Origin: JBBIPZ01 sp037442505 [NCBI: Deltaproteobacteria bacterium]
Lineage (GTDB): Bacteria > CALINM01
Assembly (NCBI GenBank): GCA_037442505.1
Contig: JBBIPZ010000005.1
Span: 42,305-106,304 of the forward strand
Length of the DNA stretch: 64,000 bases
Reading direction: 5' to 3'
Part shown: in pieces, positions 8,199-16,601 of the stretch
How the letters are laid out: every line of letters begins with the position of its first letter
Position numbering within the stretch: position 1 is the stretch's first letter
Translations under genes and position numbers: made by a program
Notes under the pieces: model-generated
The model's database searches: none
What the model saw: only the letters and a program-made list of their open reading frames with translations
Told to the model about the DNA's origin: nothing

Positions 8199-9929
8199 AT
8201 GAAAGGCTTCTTTTTTAGATACCTTTTAATAGACCTTGATAAAGGTAAAAGTTACATAGAAACTTTAAATGATTCTGTACTCGCAGTGACACTTGGTGGT
8301 AAAGGTCTTGCAACAGAACTTCTTCTAAAATATCAACCTGCAGGTGTTGATTCCTGTTCAAAAGAAAATGTTCTTATATTTACTATTGGTCCTGTCACTG
8401 ATACCCCTCTTTATGGTTCATCAAGGTATGGTGTATATACAAAATCACCCTTAACAGGTTTTTATTGTGAAAGCTATAGTGGTGGCAAGGTACCAGAAAA
8501 GATAAGTAAAACTGGCTTTGATGCTATTGTAATAACTGGTAAAATAGATAAACTTTCCTACCTATTAATAAACCCCGATGGTGTGGAGATTAGAGAAGCA
8601 ACAAATCTAAAAGGCTTTAACTGCTATGATACAGAAAAAATATTAAACGAAATGTATCCCTATGCAGGTGTTGTAACAATTGGTCCTGCAGGAGAAAAGG
8701 GGATACCCTTTTCAATAATTAGCAATGATTACTGGCGTTGTGCAGGTAGAGCTGGTGCTGGTGCTGTTATGGGTTTAAAAAATATTAAAGCTATTGTCTT
8801 TTCAGGTGATAGAAATAGAGAAGTTGCTTATCAAGAAGAACTAAAAAAATTCTCTCGAGAAACATTTAATTCAAAAAAAGAGCATCCCACAACCTTAGCT
8901 TATAAAAATTTTGGGACTCCAATGATGGTGGATTTATTAAATAAAGTAAAAGCTTTTCCAACAAAATATTGGCACAAAGGTTTTTTTGAAGATTATGAAA
9001 AAATAAATGCAGAAGCAATGCAGACGAGGATGGATGTAAAACCAAAGGCATGTGCAAAATGTTTTATGGTATGTGGCAAATTGTCTGTAGTAAAAGAAGG
9101 AAGGCACAAAGGTTTAAAGATAGAAGGTCCTGAATATGAGACAATTTATGCCTTTGGTGGGCTTTGCATGATAAACGATATTACTGAAATTGCTTATTTA
9201 AACGACTTATGTGATAAATATGGTATAGATACAATAACTACAGGCAATTTGGTTGCTCTGGCTATGGAAGCCTCAGAAAAAGGGATAATCAAAGAAAAAA
9301 TTGAATACGGTTCTGTTTTAGATGCAGAAAAAGTAATTAATGACATAGTTGAGAAAAAAGGTATTGGAGCAATACTCGCACAGGGGATAAAAAAAGCTGC
9401 CAGAGATTTAGGAATGGAGCAATTTGCTATTCATGTTAAGGGTTTGGAACCAGCAGGATATGACCCAAGGTTTTTAAAGGGAATGGGGCTATCCTATGCA
9501 GTTTCCGATAGAGGTGCCTGTCACCTGAGAACGACATTTTACAAAGCAGAACTTTCAGGAATGATAGCCCCAGATACAATTGAAAAAAAGGTTGAACTTC
9601 TCCTTGATTTCGAAGATAGACTTACTTTGTTTGATTCTTTAATACTTTGCAGGTTTTATAGAGACTTTTACCTCTGGGACGAGCTTTCTGAAATTATTCA
9701 TTTAACAATGGGAAATAGACTGAACAAAGAAGGCTTAAAAAAACTGAGCTCTTTAATTACCGACACAGTCAGAGGATATAACATAAGAGAAGGGCTAACA
9801 GAACAAGATGATAGACTACCAGAAAGGTTCCATACAGAGCCTTTACCAGAATCGGGAAGTATTTTAAAAAAAGGGGAGTTTGAGAAATTGTTGCAAGATT
9901 ATTATTATTTAAAAGACTGGAAGCTGTAA
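8199..9929 (+). CDS. Aldehyde ferredoxin oxidoreductase family protein (tungsten/molybdenum)
   Basis: A 576-residue protein of the AOR family, which oxidises aldehydes to carboxylic acids with ferredoxin using a bis-pterin tungsten (or molybdenum) cofactor. The N-terminal cofactor-binding domain is visible (GGKGLATELLL; GPVTDTPLYGSSRYGVYTKS). The [4Fe-4S] ligands appear as C-x2-C-x3-C in KACAKCFMVCGK (about residue 284) plus a distal Cys in LILCRFYRD (about 484). It starts three bases after the dehydrogenase stop and ends the sigma54-controlled operon. Its companion suggests it removes the aldehyde that the dehydrogenase produces. It is a paralogue of the BamB-like protein in this window and is shorter by about 80 residues. 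Confidence 0.88.
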   Translation: MKGFFFRYLLIDLDKGKSYIETLNDSVLAVTLGGKGLATELLLKYQPAGVDSCSKENVLIFTIGPVTDTPLYGSSRYGVYTKSPLTGFYCESYSGGKVPEKISKTGFDAIVITGKIDKLSYLLINPDGVEIREATNLKGFNCYDTEKILNEMYPYAGVVTIGPAGEKGIPFSIISNDYWRCAGRAGAGAVMGLKNIKAIVFSGDRNREVAYQEELKKFSRETFNSKKEHPTTLAYKNFGTPMMVDLLNKVKAFPTKYWHKGFFEDYEKINAEAMQTRMDVKPKACAKCFMVCGKLSVVKEGRHKGLKIEGPEYETIYAFGGLCMINDITEIAYLNDLCDKYGIDTITTGNLVALAMEASEKGIIKEKIEYGSVLDAEKVINDIVEKKGIGAILAQGIKKAARDLGMEQFAIHVKGLEPAGYDPRFLKGMGLSYAVSDRGACHLRTTFYKAELSGMIAPDTIEKKVELLLDFEDRLTLFDSLILCRFYRDFYLWDELSEIIHLTMGNRLNKEGLKKLSSLITDTVRGYNIREGLTEQDDRLPERFHTEPLPESGSILKKGEFEKLLQDYYYLKDWKL

Positions 9930-9997
9930 TTTTAATAACTTCGTCCACAGTTGGCACACAAAAAACAAGCGAAATGTAAGAAAATCCCTCTTAGTCC

Positions 9998-10024
9998 CAT
10001 ATTTTTGCAAAGTGTTAAAATATG
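9998..10024. terminator. AT-rich inverted repeat between convergent genes
   Basis: CATATTTT (9998-10005) and AAAATATG (10017-10024) form an 8-bp stem with an 11-base loop. They lie between the convergent AOR-type gene and the thioesterase gene. It could act as a bidirectional transcription end, but the stem has almost no G-C pairs and no separate U-tract, so this is a weak call. Confidence 0.3.
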
Positions 10025-10027
10025 ATG

Positions 10028-10753
10028 TTAGCCTAACTCTATATTACCATAAGAAAAGATTGTGTCATCTTTTGAAAATCTGAAACTAAATGAGTTTTCA
10101 TCAATCTTCCCAACATCACAAACAAGATTATTTATGTTATAAGAGACTTCTCGCTTATATAAAATTTTAAACGACCTAATCGTAAATTTATCTATCACGT
10201 TAGCAACTGTATCTTCAACTAATTGGGCGTAAATAGTGTTATTTAAATGCCCATTTGTGTCTATATCACAATGCCTTAAAGAATGGTTTTTTGTAAAAAT
10301 GGTGTTGAAACTGGAAACTTCAAAATTAGTGTTTTCAGAGTCTATTCCAACGTTTTTTTGTAATTCCCCGTAAAAGTTTTTAACTTCATCAGATATTCTT
10401 TTTACTTTTTTCTGGATAAAATCTATAAAAAACCATTTAGTTGAGGCAACACCCACACAAGAACCATTTTCATAAATTTCGAACTCTCTTGTAGCTTTAA
10501 ATGATTTAAGTTCGTTTGACCATGTTTTTATTTTAAGCAAACTTCTTATTTTAGGCATACTTTTCATCTGTAAGATAAGTTTATTCATAACCCACGCACA
10601 GTTATTTTTTTGCATATATGTCTCATCAAAACCAACGTAAATTGAATGTAAGATTGCCGCTTCTTGTAAATACTGGAGCAGGCAATCAAGCCTAATTTCC
10701 CCATTGGCTGTCGCATCTTTGTAATATATTTCAAACTGTTTCTCGTAAAGCAT
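10028..10753 (-). CDS. Acyl-ACP thioesterase family protein
   Basis: A 241-residue protein resembling the acyl-ACP thioesterase (FatA/FatB) family, a double hot-dog fold that releases fatty acids from acyl carrier protein or hydrolyses acyl-CoA. The N-terminus (YEKQFEIYYKDATANGEIRL then LLQYLQEAA) and the motif RHCDIDTNGHLNNTIYAQLVED near residues 183-200 are typical. The latter holds the Asp/Asn/His catalytic-type positions. It stands alone on the minus strand, divergent from lysA. It may serve lipid recycling or generate free acids; the context does not specify. Confidence 0.75.
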   Translation of the reverse strand: MLYEKQFEIYYKDATANGEIRLDCLLQYLQEAAILHSIYVGFDETYMQKNNCAWVMNKLILQMKSMPKIRSLLKIKTWSNELKSFKATREFEIYENGSCVGVASTKWFFIDFIQKKVKRISDEVKNFYGELQKNVGIDSENTNFEVSSFNTIFTKNHSLRHCDIDTNGHLNNTIYAQLVEDTVANVIDKFTIRSFKILYKREVSYNINNLVCDVGKIDENSFSFRFSKDDTIFSYGNIELG

Positions 10754-10836
10754 ATTTGTTAATGTTAAAGGTTGATATTTGTGAATTTCATCTCAAGCAA
10801 TTATACGCATGCTAAAGCCTATACGTCAAGTTTTTA

Positions 10837-10865
10837 TTGATTTTTAAGCAATATGTTTTTACAAT
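10837..10865 (+). promoter_or_regulatory. Sigma70-type promoter for lysA-dapF-leuA
   Basis: TTGATT (10837-10842), a 17-base spacer and TACAAT (10860-10865) resemble -35/-10 boxes. They lie about 31 bp upstream of the TTG start of lysA, which is preceded by a strong AAGGAGG ribosome site. Confidence 0.5.
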
Positions 10866-10895
10866 TAATAGACAAATTTTGAAAGGAGGTAAATT

Positions 10896-12161
10896 TTGCA
10901 TTATTTTAATTACCTTAATGGTGAGTTATATTGCGAAGATGTTCCTTTAAAAGAACTGGTTGAAAAGTATGGTACTCCACTTTATGTGTATAGTGGCAGG
11001 ACTATTTTAAGGCATTTCAACGCTTTTGATGGATCTTTTAAATCTCATAACCATCTCATTTGTTACTCTGTTAAAGCTAACAGCAATATTGCGATTTTAG
11101 CAATGCTTGCCAGAGCAGGAAGTGGTTTTGACATTGTTTCCAAAGGTGAACTATACAGGGCAATCAAGGCAGGGGCAGAACCGTCTAAGATAGTGTTTTC
11201 TGGGGTTGGAAAGACTGAAGAAGATATTAAGATGGCTTTAGCCGCCGGCATTCTTATGTTTAATGTCGAGTCGGAAGCAGAGCTTTATTTTATTAATGAG
11301 ATTGCAGGTAGCTTAAATAAAAAGGCACCGGTTTCTTTTAGAATTAATCCTGATGTTAATCCACTTACGCATCCATATATCTCAACAGGACTTAAGAAAA
11401 ATAAATTTGGTATTCCTTACGAGAATGCTGTTAAACTTTATGAAAAGGCAAATACCCTCAAAAATATCGATGTTGTTGGTATTGATTGCCATATAGGTTC
11501 ACAGATCACTCAGTTGTCGCCTTTTATAGAGGCAGTTGAAAAAATCAAGGTATTAATAGATGAAATTGAAAAAAAAGGTATGCAGATTCAATATGTTGAT
11601 TTAGGTGGAGGATTGGGGATAAGTTACAAAGATGAAGAACCACCTCATCCAAATGAATATGGAGAAGTTATTATCAAGCAGTTTGAGGGTATGAAAAAAA
11701 TACTCATCTTCGAACCCGGGCGAGTTATTGTTGGAAATGCTGGTGTGATGTTAACAGAAGTATTATATTTAAAGGAAAACAGTGAGAAAAAATTTGTTAT
11801 TGTTGACGCCGCTATGAATGATCTGGCTAGACCAGCCCTATACGGCTCTTATCATACGATAACGCCTGTGATTCAAAATGAGGATGCTGAAAATTTTAGC
11901 TGTGATATTGTTGGACCTGTTTGTGAATCTACAGATTACTTTGCTAAGGATAGAGTTATTCATAAGCCAGCAAAAGGCGATATTTTGTGTGTTATGAGTG
12001 CAGGTGCCTATGGGTTTTCTATGGCTTCTAACTATAACTCAAGACAAAAGGCAGCAGAGATTTTAGTTATTGGAGATAAACATTTTGTTATAAGAGAGCG
12101 TGACTCGCTGGAACAGCTTGTTGTGAATGAGATTATTCCCAATTATGAGGGTATTCTATGA
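10896..12161 (+). CDS. lysA: Diaminopimelate decarboxylase
   Basis: This PLP-dependent alanine-racemase-fold enzyme decarboxylates meso-diaminopimelate to L-lysine. The 421-residue length is normal. Visible motifs include the PLP-lysine stretch ICYSVKANSN near residue 60, HIGSQI around 200, GGGLGISY around 232-240, EPGR near 274 and the C-terminal CESTDYFAKDR. The start is a TTG after an excellent AAGGAGG site; no closer ATG exists. dapF follows with a 4-bp overlap, so the last two steps of DAP/lysine metabolism are translated together. Confidence 0.95.
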   Translation: MHYFNYLNGELYCEDVPLKELVEKYGTPLYVYSGRTILRHFNAFDGSFKSHNHLICYSVKANSNIAILAMLARAGSGFDIVSKGELYRAIKAGAEPSKIVFSGVGKTEEDIKMALAAGILMFNVESEAELYFINEIAGSLNKKAPVSFRINPDVNPLTHPYISTGLKKNKFGIPYENAVKLYEKANTLKNIDVVGIDCHIGSQITQLSPFIEAVEKIKVLIDEIEKKGMQIQYVDLGGGLGISYKDEEPPHPNEYGEVIIKQFEGMKKILIFEPGRVIVGNAGVMLTEVLYLKENSEKKFVIVDAAMNDLARPALYGSYHTITPVIQNEDAENFSCDIVGPVCESTDYFAKDRVIHKPAKGDILCVMSAGAYGFSMASNYNSRQKAAEILVIGDKHFVIRERDSLEQLVVNEIIPNYEGIL

Positions 12162-12982
12162 TGGCAGAAAAATTACATTTTTTCAAATTGAGTGGATCTG
12201 GTAATGACTTTGTTATTGTAGATAATTTTAAATTAAAGCTCCCCTTTGACTTTTATAAGGGGATTGTTACCAAACTTTGCAATAGAAATAACGGTATTGG
12301 TGCTGACGGCTTGATTGTGTTAAATCAAGGAGAAGGCGTTGATTTTAGATGGGATTTTTTTAACTCTGACGGAAGTGTCGCCGAAATGTGTGGTAATGGT
12401 TCTCGGTGTGCAGCGAGGCTTTTTGCTAATCTTTACGGTAAACGAAAGATATCTTTTCAAACGCTTGCAGGCGTGATATATGCCGAAGTTAATGAAAATC
12501 TTGTAAAGGTTAAGTTATCCGATTCATCAAATATTGTTGACAATATGGAAATCTACATGGATGGTGAAATGGTGGTTGGCAGTTTCGTTAATACAGGAGT
12601 GCCGCATTTTGTTATTATTGTTGACAACGTAAACGATGTTGATGTTAGAGGATTGGGGAGAAATATCAGGTTTCATGAACGTTTTGAACCGGCTGGAACG
12701 AATGTGAATTTTGTTCAAAAGCTAAATTCTTCTATGATTAAAGTGAGAACCTATGAAAGGGGTGTTGAAGACGAAACCCTTGCGTGTGGAACCGGGGCGT
12801 CCGCTTCTGCGATTATTTGTGGTTATAAAAATCTTACTACTTCTCCGGTAAAGGTTATAACTTCTGGAGGGGAAGAACTTTTTATCTATTTTACGATTAA
12901 TAATTCAAAAGCAACCGAGCTTTTTCTGGAAGGAAATGTTAAGTTAATCTGTGAAGGCGATGTTTTTTTATCAGAGTTATAA
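12158..12982 (+). CDS. dapF: Diaminopimelate epimerase
   Basis: The 274-residue cofactor-independent epimerase converts LL- to meso-diaminopimelate for lysine and peptidoglycan. The two catalytic cysteines are visible in AEMCGNGSRCAA and in ETLACGTGASA. FSLSGSGNDF-type N-terminal sequence (FFKLSGSGNDFVIVD) is also present. Two consecutive ATG codons begin it; the first overlaps the lysA stop. Confidence 0.95.
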   Translation: MMAEKLHFFKLSGSGNDFVIVDNFKLKLPFDFYKGIVTKLCNRNNGIGADGLIVLNQGEGVDFRWDFFNSDGSVAEMCGNGSRCAARLFANLYGKRKISFQTLAGVIYAEVNENLVKVKLSDSSNIVDNMEIYMDGEMVVGSFVNTGVPHFVIIVDNVNDVDVRGLGRNIRFHERFEPAGTNVNFVQKLNSSMIKVRTYERGVEDETLACGTGASASAIICGYKNLTTSPVKVITSGGEELFIYFTINNSKATELFLEGNVKLICEGDVFLSEL

Positions 12983-12997
12983 AAATGGAGGTAGGCG

Positions 12998-14536
12998 ATG
13001 AATATTGTCAAAATTTTTGATACTACATTAAGAGATGGTGAACAGGCTCCCGGTGCCACAATGAATCTGGATGAAAAGGTTAGAATCGCCTTACAGTTAG
13101 AAAGGCTTGGTGTTGATATTATTGAGGCTGGTTTCCCCGCATCATCAGATGGTGATTTTGAGGCGGTTAAAGCAGTTGCACAAAATATTACGAAATCTGA
13201 AGTTGCAGGTCTTGCACGTGCTACGGAATCTGACATCGAAAGGGCATGGGAAGCAGTGAAATACGCTAATAAACCACGTATCCATACGTTTTTAGCTACT
13301 TCTGATATTCATCTAAAATACAAATTGAAGATGAGTAGAAACGAAGCACTCGAAAGGGCTGTTTATGCTGTGAAGTTTGCTAAAAAATTTACAAATAATA
13401 TCGAGTTTTCGGCTGAAGATGCTTGTAGGACCGATCTTAATTTTCTTTGTGATGTTGTGGAAGCGGTAATCGATGCAGGCGCCACAACGGTTAATATACC
13501 TGATACTGTAGGTTATATCACGCCAAAGGAGTTTTTTGAAATTATCACGACAATTAAGACAAAGGTTAAAAATATTTCAAAGGCTACCATTAGTGTGCAC
13601 TGTCACAATGATCTGGGGCTTGCTACTTCCAACTCTCTTTCTGCTTTGTTAGCTGGGGCAAGACAGGTTGAGTGCACCATAAACGGAATAGGGGAAAGGG
13701 CAGGAAACGCATCTATGGAAGAGATAGTAATGGCTTTAAAAACAAGAAAAGACTTTTTTCATCTCTCTACCAGGATTAACACAAAGCATATTTATAGAAC
13801 TAGCAAGCTGGTTTCCCAGATAACAGGTATGATGGTTCAGCCTAATAAAGCGATTGTTGGTGCCAACGCCTTTGCTCACGAATCGGGGATACATCAAGAT
13901 GGTGTTTTGAAAGAAAGATTAACTTACGAGATAATGACGCCTGAGTCGGTAGGTATTCCTCAAAGCTTGTTAGTATTGGGCAAGCTTTCTGGAAGGCATG
14001 CATTTAAAAAACGCATAGAGGAGATGGGGTATAATTTAACAGATGAGCAGTTAAATAAGGCATTTAAAAGGTTTAAGGAACTGTGTGATCAGAAGAAACA
14101 TTTATATGACGAAGACATTGATGCTATTATTTCTGAAGAAGTTGTAAAGATGCCGGAAAAATATCACTTTGTGTATTTGAATGTTGTGTCTGGCAATAAA
14201 ACGACACCTTCTGCTACGGTAGAAATCGAAGTAGATGGCAAGCCTGTTAAAGAGGCTACTTTTGGAAATGGACCTGTTGATGCTGTTTTTAACGCAATTA
14301 GAAAGGTCACGAAAACTAAAAGCAAGCTCATTAGTTTTGTTATCAGTGCTATCACAGGTGGTACAGATGCACAGGGTGAGGCAACTGTTAAATTAGAAGA
14401 GGCTGGAAAGCAAGTGGTGGGCAAAGGTGTAGATCCTGATGTTCTTGTAGCAAGTGCCAAGGCTTATATTGCAGCGCTAAATAGACTTGCATTTAAAAAA
14501 GAGGTAAACCAGGTAGCTAAAGAGGGGCTACCGTAA
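12998..14536 (+). CDS. leuA: 2-isopropylmalate synthase
   Basis: This 512-residue enzyme condenses 2-oxoisovalerate and acetyl-CoA, the first committed step of leucine synthesis. The N-terminus has IFDTTLRDGEQAPGATM, and the HMGL-type barrel carries HCHNDLGLATSN and the NGIGERAGN signature. A C-terminal LeuA allosteric domain (about residues 385-500) implies leucine feedback. Length and domain order fit bacterial LeuA rather than the shorter homocitrate or citramalate synthases, though those remain alternatives. A ribosome site (GGAGGTAGGCG) precedes ATG. It converges with mqnA, leaving only 4 bp. Confidence 0.9.
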   Translation: MNIVKIFDTTLRDGEQAPGATMNLDEKVRIALQLERLGVDIIEAGFPASSDGDFEAVKAVAQNITKSEVAGLARATESDIERAWEAVKYANKPRIHTFLATSDIHLKYKLKMSRNEALERAVYAVKFAKKFTNNIEFSAEDACRTDLNFLCDVVEAVIDAGATTVNIPDTVGYITPKEFFEIITTIKTKVKNISKATISVHCHNDLGLATSNSLSALLAGARQVECTINGIGERAGNASMEEIVMALKTRKDFFHLSTRINTKHIYRTSKLVSQITGMMVQPNKAIVGANAFAHESGIHQDGVLKERLTYEIMTPESVGIPQSLLVLGKLSGRHAFKKRIEEMGYNLTDEQLNKAFKRFKELCDQKKHLYDEDIDAIISEEVVKMPEKYHFVYLNVVSGNKTTPSATVEIEVDGKPVKEATFGNGPVDAVFNAIRKVTKTKSKLISFVISAITGGTDAQGEATVKLEEAGKQVVGKGVDPDVLVASAKAYIAALNRLAFKKEVNQVAKEGLP

Positions 14537-14540
14537 AAGA

Positions 14541-15353
14541 TTAGAGTTCCATTACATTTATTGTAGGTTGTTTTTGTATAAAGCCATGTTTTCTGGCAAG
14601 TTTAAAGTATAAATTTAAGCTTTCGATATGGCTTTGGTTTAGTTCAAACGATAGTCTGTCCCAGTATTCTAAGATTGCTTTGTCAGACATCTCGAAATTT
14701 TGATAGAAACTCTTTGCGAGCTCTTCTTTGTTATTTATAAAATAGCTAAATGACGTGATTAGAGATTTGTAAATAGATTTAATCACTGATAAATCAGTCA
14801 GGCTCTTACTTATTTGCCATAGTGCAAATGTAAAGGGCAGGTTGGTATTTTTATACCAGATCTCTGCAAGATCGTTATTGATAAGATTTTTATTTTTTTT
14901 TAGCTTTAAGGCGGCATCACCTATGTATAACACACCTTCTGCATCTTTTATAAGAGATGGCAAGTTTCTCGTTTCTGGGTCAAATTCCATATACTTTGCA
15001 TTTATATCATAAAATTCTCTTAAAATAACCTTTAATAGCAAAACAGATGTGGCTGAATGGGAAGTGACGTAAAAAAGCCCAGTTTTAATGTCTTGAAGAG
15101 GTTTTTTTGTAACTAAAATTATGCTTTTAACGTCAACCTTTCCAGATATTGATAGGTTTGGAAGGATATTATATCCTTTTATTAACTCAACTGAACTGGA
15201 AGGAGAGATATCAATTTCCCCTCTTTCGAGAAGCTTGTTTAGTTGTGTTGGTGTACCAGATACGATTTTGCCTGCAAAAGGCACTTTTCCTAAAATTATA
15301 GCACCGTGTACAGGGATACAGTTTAAGTAATTGATATGTCCTAACTTAAACAT
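14541..15353 (-). CDS. mqnA: Chorismate dehydratase, futalosine menaquinone pathway (MqnA family)
   Basis: A 270-residue protein of the MqnA/MqnD periplasmic-binding-protein-like fold. The N-terminus KLGHINYLNCIPV and the SPSSSVELIKGYNILPNLSIS region match MqnA, which dehydrates chorismate to 3-enolpyruvyl-benzoate. Its presence implies menaquinone made via futalosine. MqnD shares the fold but usually begins differently. It overlaps the end of the DUF554 gene by 8 bp. Confidence 0.8.
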   Translation of the reverse strand: MFKLGHINYLNCIPVHGAIILGKVPFAGKIVSGTPTQLNKLLERGEIDISPSSSVELIKGYNILPNLSISGKVDVKSIILVTKKPLQDIKTGLFYVTSHSATSVLLLKVILREFYDINAKYMEFDPETRNLPSLIKDAEGVLYIGDAALKLKKNKNLINNDLAEIWYKNTNLPFTFALWQISKSLTDLSVIKSIYKSLITSFSYFINNKEELAKSFYQNFEMSDKAILEYWDRLSFELNQSHIESLNLYFKLARKHGFIQKQPTINVMEL

Positions 15354-16026
15354 GACGAAAGATTAATCCATAGACAATTATAAAGATTAGCGAAGGGAGC
15401 ATATTCAATGTTTTAATTTGTTTAAGATTTAAGAGGTTTATTGCTATACCAAGCACTAAAATTCCACCTACACCATCAATAAACTCCATCATCTGTGTTG
15501 AAGATAATATTGTTAAGTGTTTGGCAAAGATTGTAATAAAGCCTTGAATAAAAAACACACTCACCACAGAATAGATAACCGAAATTCCATACTTTGAAGA
15601 AAGTATTATTGATGCAAAACCATCCATAACAGACTTTGTTTTTATAAGCAACACATCATCATACAGTCCATCTTTAATAGAACCAATGATTGTCATAGAA
15701 CCAACACAAAAAAGTGTTGTGGCGGCTATAAAACCATCAACATTACTTTGTTTTGATGAAATCTTCCTGCTTAATTTTTCTATCAGATTGGAAGTATTTT
15801 CTTCTATATTAAGCATTGAGCCAAACACAGTCCCAAGAACGATACAAAACACAACGGGAATGATATCTTTACAGGTTGAAGCCATCTTGATGCCGATAAA
15901 AAAGGTAAAAAGTCCAAGTGCGTTAAATACACAACTTTTTATTTTTTCGTTAATGTGTTTGCCCAGAAAAAGCCCGATGGTGCTACCAACAAATACAAAA
16001 ATGCTGTTAAGTATATATCCTTTCAT
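15346..16026 (-). CDS. DUF554 family membrane protein
   Basis: A 226-residue integral membrane protein with about six hydrophobic helices. It begins ILNSIFVFVGSTIGLFLGKHI and contains GSMTIIGSIKDGL, characteristic of the DUF554 (YdfK/YqgA-like) family. Family function is unknown; transport has been suggested. It sits in the minus-strand run between an Fe-S protein gene and mqnA. Confidence 0.8.
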   Translation of the reverse strand: MKGYILNSIFVFVGSTIGLFLGKHINEKIKSCVFNALGLFTFFIGIKMASTCKDIIPVVFCIVLGTVFGSMLNIEENTSNLIEKLSRKISSKQSNVDGFIAATTLFCVGSMTIIGSIKDGLYDDVLLIKTKSVMDGFASIILSSKYGISVIYSVVSVFFIQGFITIFAKHLTILSSTQMMEFIDGVGGILVLGIAINLLNLKQIKTLNMLPSLIFIIVYGLIFRHV

Positions 16027-16038
16027 TGCCTGAAGTTT

Positions 16039-16590
16039 TTAACTGTTTTTTTCGAACAGTTTGCAGAGTTTTATATAGTTCTGTGAGTTTAAGTCTAACT
16101 CTTTACACAGCTCGATATCAACTTCTCCCTCTGCCAATTTGGTCGCAAATGCCATACAACTTAAAAAACCACATTTTTTACAATTCGTTTTTGGTAAATA
16201 ATTCAATATATCAAATACTTTTGGTGGATTCCATGCGGTAGTATCTGGTTTGATTGTCTCTTTGATGTCGTTTATGTGGTTTAAAAAATCTATTACTTCT
16301 TTCGCTACCTCTTTTGCTTCTTCGCTATTATTGAATTTTGCGATGATAATTTCATCTTTTTTGATGGCAACATTCCAGTTTCCTTTTTTCTCCGGAAAAC
16401 CAGTAAAAGGAAATCTTATCCAGTTAATCTGAGGAAGAAAACGGGCTTTATTTACATATGAATTTAGATATGGTAATAGAGCACTTAAATCACTATCAAC
16501 AGTCATAAAAAGCCTTAAAATACCTGTGCCCGGAAGGCAAACGATATTGTCGATACTCTTAATTTCGTAGTGATTTATTAAGTTTGACAT
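16039..16590 (-). CDS. Fe-S cluster domain protein of unknown role
   Basis: This has 183 residues. The C-terminal third contains DILNYLPKTNCKKCGFLSCMAFATKLAEGE and a further Cys about 18 residues on (ELCKEL). That is the four-Cys [4Fe-4S] domain also found in the CO dehydrogenase/acetyl-CoA synthase corrinoid protein large subunit and in RnfB. The N-terminal 120 residues are not recognisable to me. It may be a small electron carrier or a metal-cofactor helper. It lies 11 bp after the GGDEF gene stop and 12 bp before the DUF554 gene. Confidence 0.6.
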   Translation of the reverse strand: MSNLINHYEIKSIDNIVCLPGTGILRLFMTVDSDLSALLPYLNSYVNKARFLPQINWIRFPFTGFPEKKGNWNVAIKKDEIIIAKFNNSEEAKEVAKEVIDFLNHINDIKETIKPDTTAWNPPKVFDILNYLPKTNCKKCGFLSCMAFATKLAEGEVDIELCKELDLNSQNYIKLCKLFEKNS

Positions 16591-16601
16591 AGTTTTATTG
16601 G

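Noticed and set aside
9940-9985. Sigma54-like TTGGCAC after the AOR-type gene
   Set aside because: TGGCAC is present at 9951 but no GC at the required -12 spacing follows and no gene starts downstream on this strand.
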